Assembly: GCF_023101765.2 (NCBI RefSeq)
Contig: NC_064218.1
Location: 7,068,001 to 7,132,000, forward strand
DNA: 64,000 nt
Direction of reading: 5' to 3'
Origin: Spodoptera frugiperda
Lineage: Eukaryota > Arthropoda > Insecta > Lepidoptera > Noctuidae
The first letter of the stretch is position 1. The number at the start of each line of letters is the position of its first letter. Below the pieces are notes generated by a model. The model did not search any database, was not told where the DNA came from, and was given only the letters and a program-made list of their open reading frames with translations. Positions 41,516 through 55,514 of this stretch are shown here, piece after piece. The translations under genes were made by a program, and so were the position numbers.

Positions 41516-44500
41516 CCACCGAAAAAAAGATATCTATTTCCTAAAATCCGATGTAGCTTAAAGTCCTTGCTATATAGGAAGTAAACTAGCTAGAACTCAT
41601 GATTTCAGGATAACCTATCTGAGTAAGGAATTCTCAAATCTTAATTGTCCTAACATAAAGGTACCTATATAGATTTCTACCTGTACAGTATGTAACATAT
41701 TATGGTAGTGTTATAGAGTGAAGCTACCATATCATAATTTTACCCATAATAATCATTATAAACATAATCGTTAGCATACTTTTCTATAGATTTTCATATT
41801 TATTGCTAAACAATATATTCGTAGTTGAAAATAGAGATTTAACTACAGTTTGGTGTTAATACTTAACTTGCAAATATGTCAATTTTACGTCCCATTACTC
41901 ACTTTTTTAGAACTAACAAATAGAGACAATTCGCTTGTGTAGGTGCCATTCATCTCTTCAGAAAGTGATAATGGTTTAGCAAAGCACTAATCAGCAGACA
42001 AGAGACTATCGGGAGCAAGGTTATTGCGAATACATATTTGTAATGTCCAGAGACCCAGAGTAATATGTTCACCATTTAGTGTCCATATAATGACGGCCTT
42101 CAGCTAGAAAATTATGGCTACCATCTATATGGGGCCGTGCGTGTGATAATTGCAGTATACAGATCTGTATTATGATGTTTTGCACGTAAATAGCGCTTGT
42201 ACCTATTTATTTGTGTCACTATGTGTTAAATGGCGCGAAATGTCTATCACAAACAAAAACATGGCGTCCAGTTTTTGTTGTTAGCTAATTATAGAAGTCA
42301 TTTAGATATGAAACTGGAGTGTCTTGTTACTCGTCTGTTGAAACTCACAGATTACGACTGGTGTTATTTTGAAAATAAAGTCTTTACATCCATCCATTCA
42401 TCCATCAATGGCGACGACAGTTCCTGGTAACTGGTGAAAGTAATTTTAATCGACTTTCCAAGAAGTAGGATTCTCGTTTAGGACTTAGAGGACCGAGACA
42501 ATGACTGAGTACAAGGAATACCTTTTTTTGGGATATTAGTTTTTGAATTCGCTTTTTTTAAACAATGTTTTATCGATAATAGCCTAAAATTTAAATGATG
42601 AATAGTCTGATATTAAGGTAATAAATGCATAGAATTTGAAAGTCATATAAGGATAGAGGAGCTAACAGACATACCTACTTAAAGAATCGGCTTCTGATTT
42701 AATTCTAACATTGTTTTGGTATTCGAGCGGCATCTTTCTATCATACATTAACCCAAAATGTTTTGTTAGATAACCTAAACAAAGAGTTTAACAAACAAAG
42801 AAGTCCTAGATCTAAACATATTTTGAATGATGCTGTATATAGGAACAAAGACAAAACATTTGCACAATATCTTAACTGAACAAATATTTTTTCATCTCAA
42901 CAACATGTTTTCAATATATCCCTTTATTGTTATTGTTATAATCAAATCGTGCGTCACCTATGAGTGTGGCCGCGATTCCTATGTCCGTTTGCAAATGATT
43001 AGTTGATTTTTCGTGCATCGATTTTTAGCACTTTATATTGAGTTCACATAACTTAATCCTAAGAGATTTGGCACACAATTTGGCATAGTAACTACATTTC
43101 CAGGTTATTTGATTTATAAATTTGCAATGAATTGTGGCTTGATTCTCGATCATTCTAGACTAAAGCCAGACTTGGTCAGTAATTTGTATACGCCATGAGC
43201 ACTGATCATCAACGGCCCTAACAAACGAGCCCAATACAGTTGACGAACAATACAAGTATATTTATAACATTCGCAACTATCGGAGCACGAAGTGTTGGGT
43301 TGTAACTAGTCATATACAAAACCCATGCATCACTACTCTTTCGCTTTGTACAACGTAACAGTACTTCGCTTTATCGATGGCGTCCATATTGAAATGGATA
43401 CTGACATCGAAACCGTTATTTTGCGCACACCCGTGAAATAGATGCAATTAATTGTATTCATGTATGTATGTATTTATGTTGGGAAATATTTCAATGAAAA
43501 TTGACTACTGTTTGTGGCGAATTTTATAATGAACCTATTTGAGCTTTTGTGGTATGTAAAATAAAATAATGTCTGTTTTTCCCTGATGCAGCAATTGTAA
43601 TAATATATAGCAGTTTTTGCTAGTCACATAGTCGATTGTTGGCTAGTGTGGGATAAGAACTCTATAGAGTTGCTTCTCTCTTTGAAAAACTGTTTGAATA
43701 CCTATGTGAGCTAGAATTTCTCGAATAGACTAGTGTCAATATCAGTAACAATGCATCACACTAACAACAATGCTAGAAAGAAGTTTCTATTAAGATAAAC
43801 TAAGCATTCAAAGATGTATCTGTATCTTCAATAATAAACCACTACATTGTTGCTTTTCAATAACTGTAGGTAATTGTGACTATAAATAGAAATATTATGA
43901 AATACAAGCAAAGGAGTATGTAAACAAATAAAATAATACATAGGTAATTGTCTAGACATTAAACACATTATTATTAACATCAATACTATTGTTTTGCTCG
44001 TAGTAAATGAGTACACGGTTATTATAATATTATTTCCTATACGTTTTCCTTCCTCTATAGGCAATTATAAGTGCGAATTTCATATATAATGAGGATATGA
44101 AAAACAATGATAAGACCATAACATTTAGTTTGGAGCAAAACAAAGATAACCGAGGTGTTAACTGCGCAGTGAGTATCTTCTTTGACGTTGACTGTAAGGA
44201 GGGTCGTATCAGTAACGTGGTAGTTAATCCAGATATGATGAGACAAATAAAAGTTACGTAGATTGGCACAAACACCATAGGATGAGAAAGAGAATAGGAG
44301 TGAAATCTGTAGAACTAGCTGTTCTAAGTAGCTTGAAGTGGGGTACGACGATGACCAAAATAAATAGAGCAATGACAATAATCTATCAACCTCACACCGC
44401 TTTCTCTTCTCTCACCCATCTACGCAGTATAAACCCTGAGTACGAATTGGCAAGTACAAATATACTACCAGGTAGTTAGTTAGTACTAGCAACATAATAA

Positions 44501-45779
44501 ACCTCGAATCTACATGACAATGCCAGGCCGAAGGTTTGGACTATGAAAATTTTGGTGTTTCCAAAAAAATGTGCCGATGGAAAGCGGATGCCGGCGTCCG
44601 GTTCTTTGTGCTCCGACCGATGTCCTCGCCGGGCCAATTGGCCAAATGACGTAGCATCCAAATTTTGATACAGTTATCTTTACCATGAAATCACTGTCTG
44701 GCTGTTTGCAGAATGGGATCGATGGATTTTGAATAGGTTCGGCCTTTTGTTCGTGTTATTAGGCATAATTTTGTACTTTTACCGATATGTGTATGTGAAT
44801 CATACAGTGCTTTTTCATGATATCGGTTTGCGAAATAAATGGGCACATCAAAATGTTACTGCTATTGCCAAATTTTCTTTTCTCATGTGCGTTAGTGATC
44901 ATGAGTGCGTTTGCTGTTGAAGATAACAAAAACATAAATGTTACAACACAACAACAAATGATGTGAGTTCTGATTTACAAACAGAAAAAGTAACTTAAAT
45001 AAAGTTTACGAAATAGCACCCAACCCTAATACTAACCATAGCATACCCACACCCTGAACCTCCCAAAATAACCGAACTTTACCCACACCAAAAACACAAT
45101 AGCATAAATAGACCAACGATTAACCTATTTTAGTGAAAGTCAAACTTTTGTTCGAAAACGATTCCTCAAATTCAAAGCATACAATGGAATGATCAAATAG
45201 TGCACTTTTCACGGAAACCAATGACATGGAACGAAATGGTGTGAAAAAAGTCCGAGTTACTATTGAAGGGCTTGGGATGGGCTAGGCTGAGGTAGGATGG
45301 GCTCGTGGGAATATGTCATGCAAGAACTTGCAACATGGATCCATTAACTAAGGATCCTGGATCCCAAATCCCACGTTTAGCAAAGGTTTTCGGGAACCCG
45401 GAACTCCATAAACTCGGAACAACTACAAAACTGTACAGTTTTTCGTGGGAAAAATTCCACTCTTTGTCTGCTTTCAAGGCTGAAAAGAATGGCATTTAAA
45501 CATTTTTTGACAAAAAAATAATGACGCCATGTGACTGCCTGAATTACTATTTGTACCTATATGGAGTAAAGGTTTGTATGTTTCCGCGTAGATTCATTTA
45601 CGCTAAATACGTCGTAGTGTAAGGATTGAAGACATTGCAACTTTTCAAGTTAAGTTTTCGACAAAATTGCCTACTATGCTACAATCGTTTCACGAAACGA
45701 TGAAGAAGATTAGAAATCTATTATTATTCAATACAAATATTATTTTTGTAAGTTTGAGTATGTTTTTAATGGGGGAATA

Positions 45780-45905
45780 TCATCCAATGACTTCTCTCGC
45801 CTTGGGCGAGGCGGGAAGGAGTGTCAGACACTTACTAACTAAAGACCACTCCGTTCCTACTCTTGTTTTTAGAGCCGGGGGCCCGGCAACCCGCTGAGCA
45901 TTCCG
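45780..45905 (+). repeat. Dispersed SINE-like repeat, family B copy 4
   Basis: The clearest copy of the family: CATCCAATGACTTCTCTCGC, GCCTTGGGCGAGGCGGGAAG, GAGTGTCAGACACTTACTAA, CCGTTCCTACTCTTG, CCCGGCAACCCGCTGAGC. Confidence 0.75.
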
Positions 45906-48900
45906 CAGTTTTGGAAGTTTGAGTATGTTAAATACATAAATAGATTATGTAATCTAGTCTAGTTTAACTGATTATTATAATTGAGACTCGACACTGCGTC
46001 GCGCGCGATGCCAACACTCAAAATAAAAATCACGTAGCGTCACTCGTGAACTTTCGATACATGGATATCGAGTTTTATCTACTGCAGTATTTATAAAATA
46101 TACCAGTTAGTTAATTCTTGGAACCAAAAAGTTTACTTGGTCTCAGACAAAGAATATATGGTGACGAGATCCGACGTGATTATGTACTTATATGCTTTTA
46201 TGTAAAGTTTAAACCCCCGAAAGAACACGGTATTTTATTGCCGATTATTTATTTAAGTCCAAGACAAATATTATTTTTGTATGTATTGGCATTTTAGTCA
46301 TAAAATCTTAGGCCATGTAGTGTCTTTGGCGACCAATTTCGTCTATCAGTGGATTTAGCAAATTGAGACAGACAGTAGAAGGTAGGTACCGAAAATAAAT
46401 AATTCTCTCCTTTTCAAACATACCTAAAAGTAGTAACGTAATTTCTCGCCAAAGCCTAGAATTCTGGATCTAACCAGTATAGCCGATGGAAGGTACCTAG
46501 TTGTCCTTGTAAAGCTGTTGACCTGGCGAACAGTCTAGATGTCTTGCTTAGTACTTGTGTCGTATTTATAGCTACCTAGGTATACTTTATTTGCCTGACG
46601 CGTGCCACCACACCTTGGTAGTAAGCTAAGTATATAGGTACAACGTACATAGCACATATAAAGTTACGGTGTACATCGACCTAATTGGGGAAAAGCCCAT
46701 TCAATGCTTTTAGTGCTGAGATATTCATTGACAAGCCTAGAATGGATTGTTTATACAGGACACTATCAGTTTACTATACTTAAGAATTATAGTTTACTAT
46801 TAAGAAATCCTCGTGGAGAAAGTATAGGGATTTATAAAGCTGGGACTTAGATTGTAAATATTATACAGAGAAATTACCACTTATTTAAAAAACGTTGACT
46901 TTATTTAAAGTGCTTTGTTTATTTGAATTGCAATAACATTGAAATATGAAGGACAAGGATACATAGACCAATAAAAACAAAGTATAGATAAGCTCTAAAT
47001 CTTATTGTTCAACAAATAGATACAACGTGACTTCCATGTATCGAAGTAGCTACATGTCAATCTAGTTTGATCAGTATTTATAAATGGGCTTAGACAGAAG
47101 ATTGGATGGTTTTCAGCGGTACCTAGTGAAGTTATTATTTATGAACTATAAGGTCCCGTATACAGATCTGATCGACGTGGATTATACGCTTTGTTTATAT
47201 AATTCTACAGTAAATTAAAGTTATAGATATCCTTTCAAACCTATTTTTGTCTTCCTACTCTTATCCCAAACATAATTATAACGAACTTCTTTTCTCTATA
47301 CTGTGAGTCTTCGCTTCATCCGATTTATAATGTTTTTTCTTTATCGTCATCTTCTATTCCATTTTTCAATATTTAAATTCAGAACACAATCCGTCCGCAC
47401 GTGTTTCTTTTATTGAATAAAAATCGTCTTGATACCACTGATATTCGTGTTTGGAGAGTTTAAATCTTGAATTTCACTTCCCATAAATGTTTATGAAAGA
47501 AAATTCAATATTATATCCATGATACCGGTGGAGAACAATCGTGTGATTGTTATTCATTAATCAATAAATATATTTCTGTGATCGTTAATAAAATAATCAA
47601 TAAATAAATCATAGGCCGGATTAGGTGGGATCTCACGATAGGCTACCGTCCTCTATTAACCTTTCGTATGCCGTATATAAGACAACAATAGAAAATACGT
47701 TGAGTCTTGCTTGGATCTGCATTCCGACACACGACGGTTTAAACATATTTTTAGGAAGCGTAAATGACCATACTTATAATCCAGGCATGCACGGAAATTT
47801 TTAGCTTCCTACTTCTTTCAGTAACTTTAGCAGTGTGTTGTCTATCAGTCACTAAGTAACGGAGAGTTTTACTTAGACATACGTATTATGATATATTATG
47901 TATATTGAAACTATGCTGATTGTAGGTAAAGGTACGCTCTTTTTTCGACCTGTCCGCTAGTAACTTCTTTATCTAACCATCTAAAGACATATTAATCCCC
48001 ACTTGAATAGTGATCACGCGAATATCATACATGCTATAACCTGATATCACTACAATACCACACAAGTAACCTTTTACTATTTGTATTTTAAGAGAGATAA
48101 CGTTTAATATCTGATTATTATATTTACAACTATAGATAGATATCGAAATGTTGAAATAACTGTAGAGGAAACTTCGTATCTTTTAGGTAATTAGATAAAC
48201 AGAGACATCTAGACGTTTTTGGAGCCACTTGTGGTGGAAAGAGGTGTAGGTACCTGGTACATGTTAGGCATAGTTATCATGTGCCGTTGTACACTGCACT
48301 GCACAGAGAGGTTCAATTATGGTATAAAGGTCTTCATAAGAAGGTGCCATAACAGGCGTTGTAGTTGGTCTACTAAGAGGACTCAGTGCTTCCTTTAGGT
48401 GCAAATGGTGGCCACTGATGGTGGATTTTACCCTAAATAGCTAGTGGCCTTTTGAGGCTTTCCCCCAGTCAACTAAAAAATATGGTACGTATTGAATAAA
48501 ATAGTCCCTTTTCGCGCCTTTGTTATTAATCTCATGTAACTTGACACAATGCCAGTCATCATAATATAGCCGAACATATTCCAAAAACTAATAAATAATA
48601 GTAAATGTAAGTACTTTCACCGATTCGGATATTGGTCCTTTAACCTTTTACTTGGTAGACGTACTTAGAATCCTTTACTGATGAGATTATAAATGAACTT
48701 TTAAAAATTAGATAAGTACCGTCAGATTGTATGTGAGTCAGGAGAAAGGATAACAGTTCATATACCCTTTAGACAAAGTCTATAGTTAATGTTAATTATG
48801 TATTCGTATAGATGTAGATTTAGATATAGGACATTACATGATAACAGGACCATAAAAGAATCGATACTATAAAATATAATAAAGCTGAAAAGCTTTGTAA

Positions 48901-49030
48901 TATTTTTATTTGTCTGGGACTATCAGTCAAAATCGAAAAAGCATTTAGAAATTGCATTCATTATTGACTTTTTACAATCTATATGTAGAGACAGAAAGAG
49001 ATCTCAAGAGAAGTGCATATGTATATTTTA

Positions 49031-49115
49031 ACACATTAGACGCCATGTCGGACAAAGTTGTCCGACACTAGTGGAGGAAAAGCCTTAACAGTTTTTTCTT
49101 GGCAGTGAAAAGCTT
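49031..49115. repeat. Dispersed repeat, copy 2 of the palindrome-bearing repeat at 7122
   Basis: Matches 7122-7209 over about 85 bases. The central palindrome is disrupted here (GACAAAGTTGTC in place of GACAACGTTGTC). Both copies end at a TTAA-containing sequence. Confidence 0.75.
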
Positions 49116-49820
49116 AATCTGGAATAGCCATAGGCTACTTTTTATCCCAATAAATGTGTATTTTTTACTCTGTCTCAGTTTTATCTTTAGACCGATGTTC
49201 TTTGTTCCCTGAAGTTAATTACATTGTGTACATGAGTTAATAGTACTTAACGTACAAACAAAATAATTAAAAACACGACGTAAAAGTTTTATATTTATAA
49301 TGAGAGTCCGTTTGTATGCACGTGCTGGACACACTCGAAGTTGCATAATGCGGTCACACAACGCTGCGCCGGCGCCGCCCTAACCGTTCGTGTTTTGTTA
49401 TTTATTATACGCGTCACATTAAAAAATGTTATTTTAATTGATTTAAGTGAGCTGTTATTATCCTTTTTATTTAATTGAATTGTACATATGTAGACATATA
49501 AAAGTATACCTATCCTTCTAGAAAATTATGTTTATTCAGTATTCTTTCTTTAATTTTATAAATAATGTTGCCAGATTAGAATATATCAAATCATTTCAAA
49601 TACACGTATCATCATCAGATTCACAAAAAATACATAATAATATTTCCTAAAAAAATGTTTTGCTTCGTAATAAGAAAGCATGCATTTTTAATTATTTTTT
49701 ACAACTATAAATTTGTAAGCACATCTTTCATGTCAACTACGATGCTACACTACATAGTATACCTACTTGGAAATGTCTACGAGCTACGCAAGAACGCGCT
49801 ACGGCAGAACGGTAACTTAC

Positions 49821-49970
49821 TTGAGCTTTTCCGTGAAGGCGGCCTCTACGAGACGTAGCAAGGTATCGTAGCACTTCAGTCGCACAAAGTCCAATCACGC
49901 TACACACGGTCGCTTAGTGTCTCCAACACACCGGGATCACAGCACGGGTTAACCACTGGACAGCTAAAAC
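49821..49970 (-). other. Possible non-coding first exon of the PAN-ZP gene
   Basis: On the minus strand a strong donor (CTCAA|GTAAGTTAC, GT at 49820-49819) follows an about 150-base GC-richer block lacking an obvious coding frame. The PAN-ZP gene needs an upstream non-coding exon, because it has an acceptor at 41378, and this is a plausible partner about 8.4 kb away. The surrounding CGTAG-rich sequence could equally be a mobile element. Weak call. Confidence 0.25.
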
Positions 49971-52715
49971 CAAATTGTGGACATTTCTACTTCATAATTC
50001 AGTTAAATCACATTAAGGGGGGGACGACAATGGGAGAGCATCGATGTGAGCGAATCACACCATCGCTACGCATCGCTAATTTTCTATAAAGATCCGTATT
50101 TTGTAGTGCTGGTCGCCGAACGAGTATCATTATACTTTGTGGGCATGCGTGGACCATTGTTACACTAACAAATTCAGTGCGAGCGACCTGTGTGGTCATT
50201 ATAGCTTATGGCTAAACACGAAAGTGTGCATGTCTAGTCACCGATGTTGCATACCTATTTCACAAATACCATAGAAGGTGACTTAGTAAAATAAATACGT
50301 AGTTCATAAGACGTAGTAGCATTTCACAATAATAGAATCTTCGTAGACATTAACAAAAGCGTTTGTCGTCTCGTAGCAAGACGTCGAAGCCTCGTAGTAG
50401 TTCGTAGCATATCTATCGTAGTTAATCAAGCAAAGATTGAATTTGCATTTGTATGATAGACATGTAGTATGAGATCTCATTAAACTTAACAAGCATACAT
50501 TCAGTGACCCCAAAGAGTGCGCTTTTCCGGAAGCTACGTACAATGGCATGAGTCGTCGGCGTCGGCTCACTATCCAATATGGCGCCCGTCCACCATTGCG
50601 CGTCAACCGTCGCACGCGCATCGCGCAGATTAAAATCTGTAACAAAAATATTAATGTCTGTCTGTAACTATTATTATACGTCATAAAAATATGGTATCTA
50701 TTTAAAAATATTGATTACTATCATACACATTTATTTGCCAACGAAGACCGAAGAATTAAGTTGGATGGATCGATAGTGGTTGTTAGGATTGGTCACCAGA
50801 ATTATTTCAAAATTACCTCTGAAAGCATATCAGCTGGCTTCTTATGATTATCTTCAATAGATTATTAACCCTTTGATAGGCCTTTTCGAGATTGTATTCA
50901 AAAATAGGCCGACGATGAATACGCACAATATAAAATACAATGATTGATCATGCGTCAAATCTGTGAACTAGATCTCATGTTGTTGTTCGATTTCGCATGT
51001 AAGATATTCTAAATGTTTGATTTGAGCGTATTATGATACTCATATTAATATTCTGACTAAATTCGTCGCAAATGTAACGGAACATTTGGAACATCAAGTC
51101 TATCGACTGGTGGTCGACCGGTTCATCGCTGCCGATTTGTAAACGAATCCCTCTAGGTACCGTTTTATTTTGTTATGTAGTAGTAAGTGATCAAGTTTTA
51201 TAGAATATATCAGAAACAATTATTTTATTCTACATATAAACAACTCGCAGAAACGAACAAAACCGCCGTCCCAAGCTAGTTAGTTACAAGTGAATTAATT
51301 ACAATATTGTTTCGCACCATGACCTTGGTAGCGCACACACGGTCATCACTCATCATCGCTGATCCAAAATGGTGATTACAGGTCGCCATGTCGGTTCAAA
51401 GGATTTACAAAATGACAACGATAATGGTAGGCGGATCCACCATCATGTTTTAATATTAAAACAATGAAAATCCTGGGAATGCGTTATCTTGTTCAATCTG
51501 CATACAAGAACGTGTTACTATAGCCATTTCAATTAAGTGTATGGCGTAATTCGTTTACAATCTAATTGGGGATTGTATTAATACTATTAATATGAAGTTC
51601 AAGCGCAAACAATTGTAGCATAATACATATCTGAAAGTTTTTCAGTTTTTCGGCTTATGTACGTTAGTATTTGAGGAACTCGCATATAGTTTCAAACCAT
51701 CACACATTCATGAGCAGTATTCCGCGACACACGACGCGGTGCCCATCGCGAATCTACTATTAAACAACAGTCTTAATTTTTGACAGCGATTTCATTGCAT
51801 TGTGTCCTTGATTATATTATTGTTATTCTTTGATATTTACATTGTCTTAAGTTTTGTCTTATTGGTATTTAAGTAAATTAACAGATATATGTATGTTGCA
51901 TGCTGTGCTTACCTGTAAGGTATTGAGGCACTAAATTTGTATTCCTTATACTGTTAGCAAAATTTGTATCGGTGTACTCAATTATTGGTGAGCCAAATAA
52001 ATAAAATAAAAAAATAAAATTAAAAGTTTTTTGTCTATATTACTTAGGTATATCATCAATATTCCATAAAAACATTCAGCTCTGAAAGACTGATATAATG
52101 CATCAAAACCCTGTTTGTAGGCAAAATAACCTAAAATAAATACCTACCTGACAATATACCTAAGTCACAAAAAGGAAAACTGTTTTTGTAAAACCAGGAA
52201 AACTAATCTTTCACCGTATTCAGAAATAGCATTGCTTTGTACTGAGATAAATTGGATATGCACCAATAAACATAGTACGTAGGTAGGTAAAATGAACTAA
52301 AATAAATCACGTCCGAATAAAAATAATAATAAAAACGATAAGGAACAAACAATGTCGAGTTTTATTCAAATAAGAAAATATTTTTGCGTCATAGTCATAG
52401 AGATAATTATACGGTTTATATGTTCATTTACTTACACCTGCTATCTCAATGTAAATATTTGTTGAAACAGCTGTTGTTTTCGAAGCTTCTGGAAGTTATT
52501 AGTTTTTGTTACAATTTTACAACTTGTTGTGCTCCTTACTTTAATATCTACTCCACAGTATACACATGTGTGACCCTTTTTTTTGATTTTGGGCCCTCTA
52601 CCTGCGTGATCCTATATTTACAATAAAAAATTACTCCTTTATCCTGGATTTAATATCATGAATGAATGATCTCATCTCATTGATGCACATTTAAATAAAA
52701 TTGCTTTGTGATAAG

Positions 52716-52805
52716 TATGGTTGTAGTGGCCCGGAAGTTTAGGTAAGACGCCCGCATCTCATGCATAAGAGACAGCAGTGGCCACTTATAGGCTATTGAT
52801 GATAA
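52716..52805 (+). repeat. Internally deleted SINE copy
   Basis: Has the head (GTAGTGGCCCGGAAGTTTAG, GACGCCCGCATCTCATGCAT) and tail (GCAGTGGCCACTTATAGGCT) of the SINE at 30970-31268, with most of the middle missing. Confidence 0.7.
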
Positions 52806-53801
52806 AGTATGTAACACAAGGACTTAAACTCAAATTGCTTTAGTACTTTTAAACATGCCTAACAAAAGGTTTCATCAGAACCAATTTACTAAGCACCTGT
52901 TTCACTACTTTCATATAAGTAGCCGATACATTTATATGACAGATAGTTCTATACAAATTACGTTCTTAATTCCAATTTATCTGGTGAATAGCGACTATCC
53001 AGACACTATGATACAGGCCCTAACTCTATTAATAATTAAATCATTAAGGAGTCCATTAAATACAGACAACAATGTACCATCACTATCGTATTCCTTAGTC
53101 CTAAACGCTATAATTTATCAGTAACAATGTATAGACTATGAGTAACAAAGGTTTTTTTACTATTATGTATGACCAATGGGACGACAAAATCGATTTAGAC
53201 GCAGTCTCATTTCTAACGGTGATTAATACAATACTTTTGTATAAAATGTTAAACAGTTACCTAGATACATGAGTGAATGTTTCAGCCTAGGTCATTGGAA
53301 ATAGTCTGGAACTAAAAATATTTAGAGTGTAGAGAAAATAGTTTATGTATTCATTGACCAATAGTGCGTATTCTGAATCTATGTAGTCATGATGGGGCCT
53401 TAGACAAAGTAACAATTTAAAAACGATAACGAAGTTCGAAAAGTCTAAAATGTATGGAGGTGCGTTAAGTCACGTGGTCAATCGACATCGTTATCGCAAT
53501 TTGGTAGACAATGTAACATTTCATAACGAAACCATAAAGTAACGAATACGTTAGCGAACGTTATCGTGTTTACTCCATACAAATGCGTAGACAAGCAGCA
53601 CTTTCAGTGTTCGTCTTCGCCTCGATCGTGATCGTCATTAAGGATAACGAAACGAACGCTAAAACGTTGTAGTTATCGACTAATATCGACACAATATGGC
53701 CGGATTTCATTCTACAGCTGATTTTTGACCTTGGTTGATGACATACTCTTGAGTATTTATTTTATGTTAGAGGCATTACTGCAGGTTAAATAAATTATAA
53801 A

Positions 53802-54390
53802 ATGCATTCTCTTCGTTTATTGTGGGCTGTACACAATGAGAACGCCTGGGAGAGGCGTCAAAACCGATTAAATCAGCGACGGCTATTGGAAACAATTGGA
53901 GAAATGCCTGAATTGTTTTTCATCTAACATTTCAGACTTAATAAAAGAGCATTTAGGAAATTATGCAAGGACCTAGAAGCTCATGCACGATTAAAAGGTT
54001 CTACTGAGATTCCCCTGGAACTAAAGGTAAGAAATTTTACATTAATTAAACAATATAATTATATGTATTGCAGGCAACCAGATACTTATGTTGTTGGTTA
54101 TTGATCCTAATAACTTGAGTTAAAGCATTATTCGTCTGGTTAGTTTTATATATTATAGGTACTATATAACAAAAATATTGTGGTACGACACAATACTTTA
54201 TTAACTGCTGTAGAGGTAAGTAAAAATAAAACCACATAATCTAAATCTGTATTATTATAATTTTCAGGTGCTGTGTGCTCTTAGCTTTTTAGCTACTCGC
54301 TTGCCGCTGTCTCGAAGGAGGTCGCTCAAACGGTCGGGAGAAACAGCAGACTGCGGTGTCGCTGGCGATCTCCACCGCGGACCACGCCTG
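53802..54390 (+). pseudogene. Harbinger transposase remnant (HARBI1-like N-terminus only)
   Basis: A first exon-like block, 53802-54026, begins with a methionine, is broken by an in-frame TAA near 53930, and continues RLNKRAFRKLCKDLEAHARL to a GTAAG donor. After an intron, 54268 onward reads VLCALSFLAT, the conserved helix of Harbinger transposases that precedes the DDE domain. The expected following residues are lost through frameshift or deletion, and no DDE core remains. Confidence 0.75.
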
Positions 54391-55087
54391 ATGGATGGAA
54401 AAATATTATTTATATTAAATATTTATGTATAAGATTTTTTATAAATACTAATGCATAATTTATATAATAGGTAATATTTATAAATAATAATTCATAACCA
54501 GATTAACCAAGTTAAAAACTAATTTATCAAAAAATTAAATGGTGTCTTTCATGTAAGTGAAGTTACTTGGTTGACTAATGTTATTAAGAATACTTTATAA
54601 AACATTTCGATTTATTTATTTGCCATCTACCTACTAGAGACAATTAAGTAGCTCATTTTTGAGCAGATCCCTTGAAGGTGTATACCTAGTACTTACATTA
54701 AATCCTAGTTTTTCTATAGTCTTGTCCATAGTTATAAGTATAATATATATGTATATGTTATAAGTGTAAATGAGATTAAAAAGCCAATTTGGCATGAACT
54801 TTTGAAAAATAACAATAACATGCGGGTTTGGACACCAAAGTATAGCTTGTACTATACTATTATATGTACTTGTTTGAATTTTTGTAGTAAGGAGTTTAAT
54901 GTAAGTTTAGTGTAAGTTTTCTTTTACATATTTGCTTAAAAGAAAACTTACAACTAAGAAAGCAAATGTTTTATGGTATATGCCAATAAACATTTCTTGT
55001 TTCTTTCTTACTATGGGTGTCAGAGATTGATCATCATCATTATAATTATAAAAAGTCCCCAGTCCAGTTATAACAGAGAAAATTATT

Positions 55088-55130
55088 ACAAGCCAATTTT
55101 CATAACTTGTGGTTATGAAAATTGGCTTGT
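55088..55130. other. Perfect 19-bp hairpin inside the Harbinger element
   Basis: ACAAGCCAATTTTCATAAC (55088-55106) and its exact inverse (55112-55130) flank a 5-base loop. It lies between the convergent transposase and SANT remnants. Confidence 0.85.
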
Positions 55131-55225
55131 GTCCACTTATCCAAAACCCTTTAGAAAATAGCTTGCTAGCCGTTCTACCATCACACCAGTCTTTCCAAAA
55201 ATGTTCATTAGATCCTTACTTTTTA

Positions 55226-55514
55226 TCACTTGTCTGTAGTCTTGCTGCCACCACCACCAACAGCATTCAATATGTTTGTCAGTTCAGTCCACAGTCGGTC
55301 TGACCGTACCCAACCTAGTGATGCAGCAAGAGGCCTCGCCGGGTCACCATGACTGTAACATAAACAAACAAAGATTCAGTATAAGTACTTCATTGTTAAG
55401 ATTGCGTCATTCGTACATTACATACTAGTGAATACAACTGGGATTTACTTACTTTGCCATATCCTCAAGCAGCATTGACAATTGTTGGGAACTTGTTCGC
55501 ACTCTTGATTCCAT
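55226..55514 (-). pseudogene. Harbinger Myb/SANT-like DNA-binding protein remnant
   Basis: Exon 55453-55514 encodes MESRVRTSSQQLSMLLEDMA. Exon 55352 downward joins it in frame and reads HGDPARPLAASLGWVRSDRL, then WTELTNILNAVGGGGSKTTD. This is the start of the trihelix-like regulator encoded by Harbinger elements. The frame meets TGA at 55228-55226 where a KWKKVW-type motif is expected; family-like FWKDW sequence continues in another frame. Pseudogene. Confidence 0.8.

Larger units (their letters stand above)
41516..53393. other. About 12 kb spacer or upstream intron; dispersed repeats, no supported coding exon
   Basis: AT-rich sequence with scattered repeats (45780-45905, 49031-49115, 52716-52805). 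If the PAN-ZP gene has a distant non-coding first exon, much of this is its first intron. Minus-strand frames at 44030-44378 are hydrophobic but overlap in two frames with no recognisable family. The 126-codon minus frame at 50304-50684 is rich in CGTAG-type repeats. Neither is called a gene. Confidence 0.6.

Noticed and set aside
44030..44378. Overlapping hydrophobic minus-strand frames, possible chemoreceptor fragment
   Set aside because: Two frames of the same AT-rich stretch are open; T-rich sequence gives hydrophobic residues by chance and no receptor motif was seen.
50304..50684. Minus-strand 126-codon frame
   Set aside because: Composition is driven by CGTAG-type repetition; no domain, and it probably belongs to a repeat.
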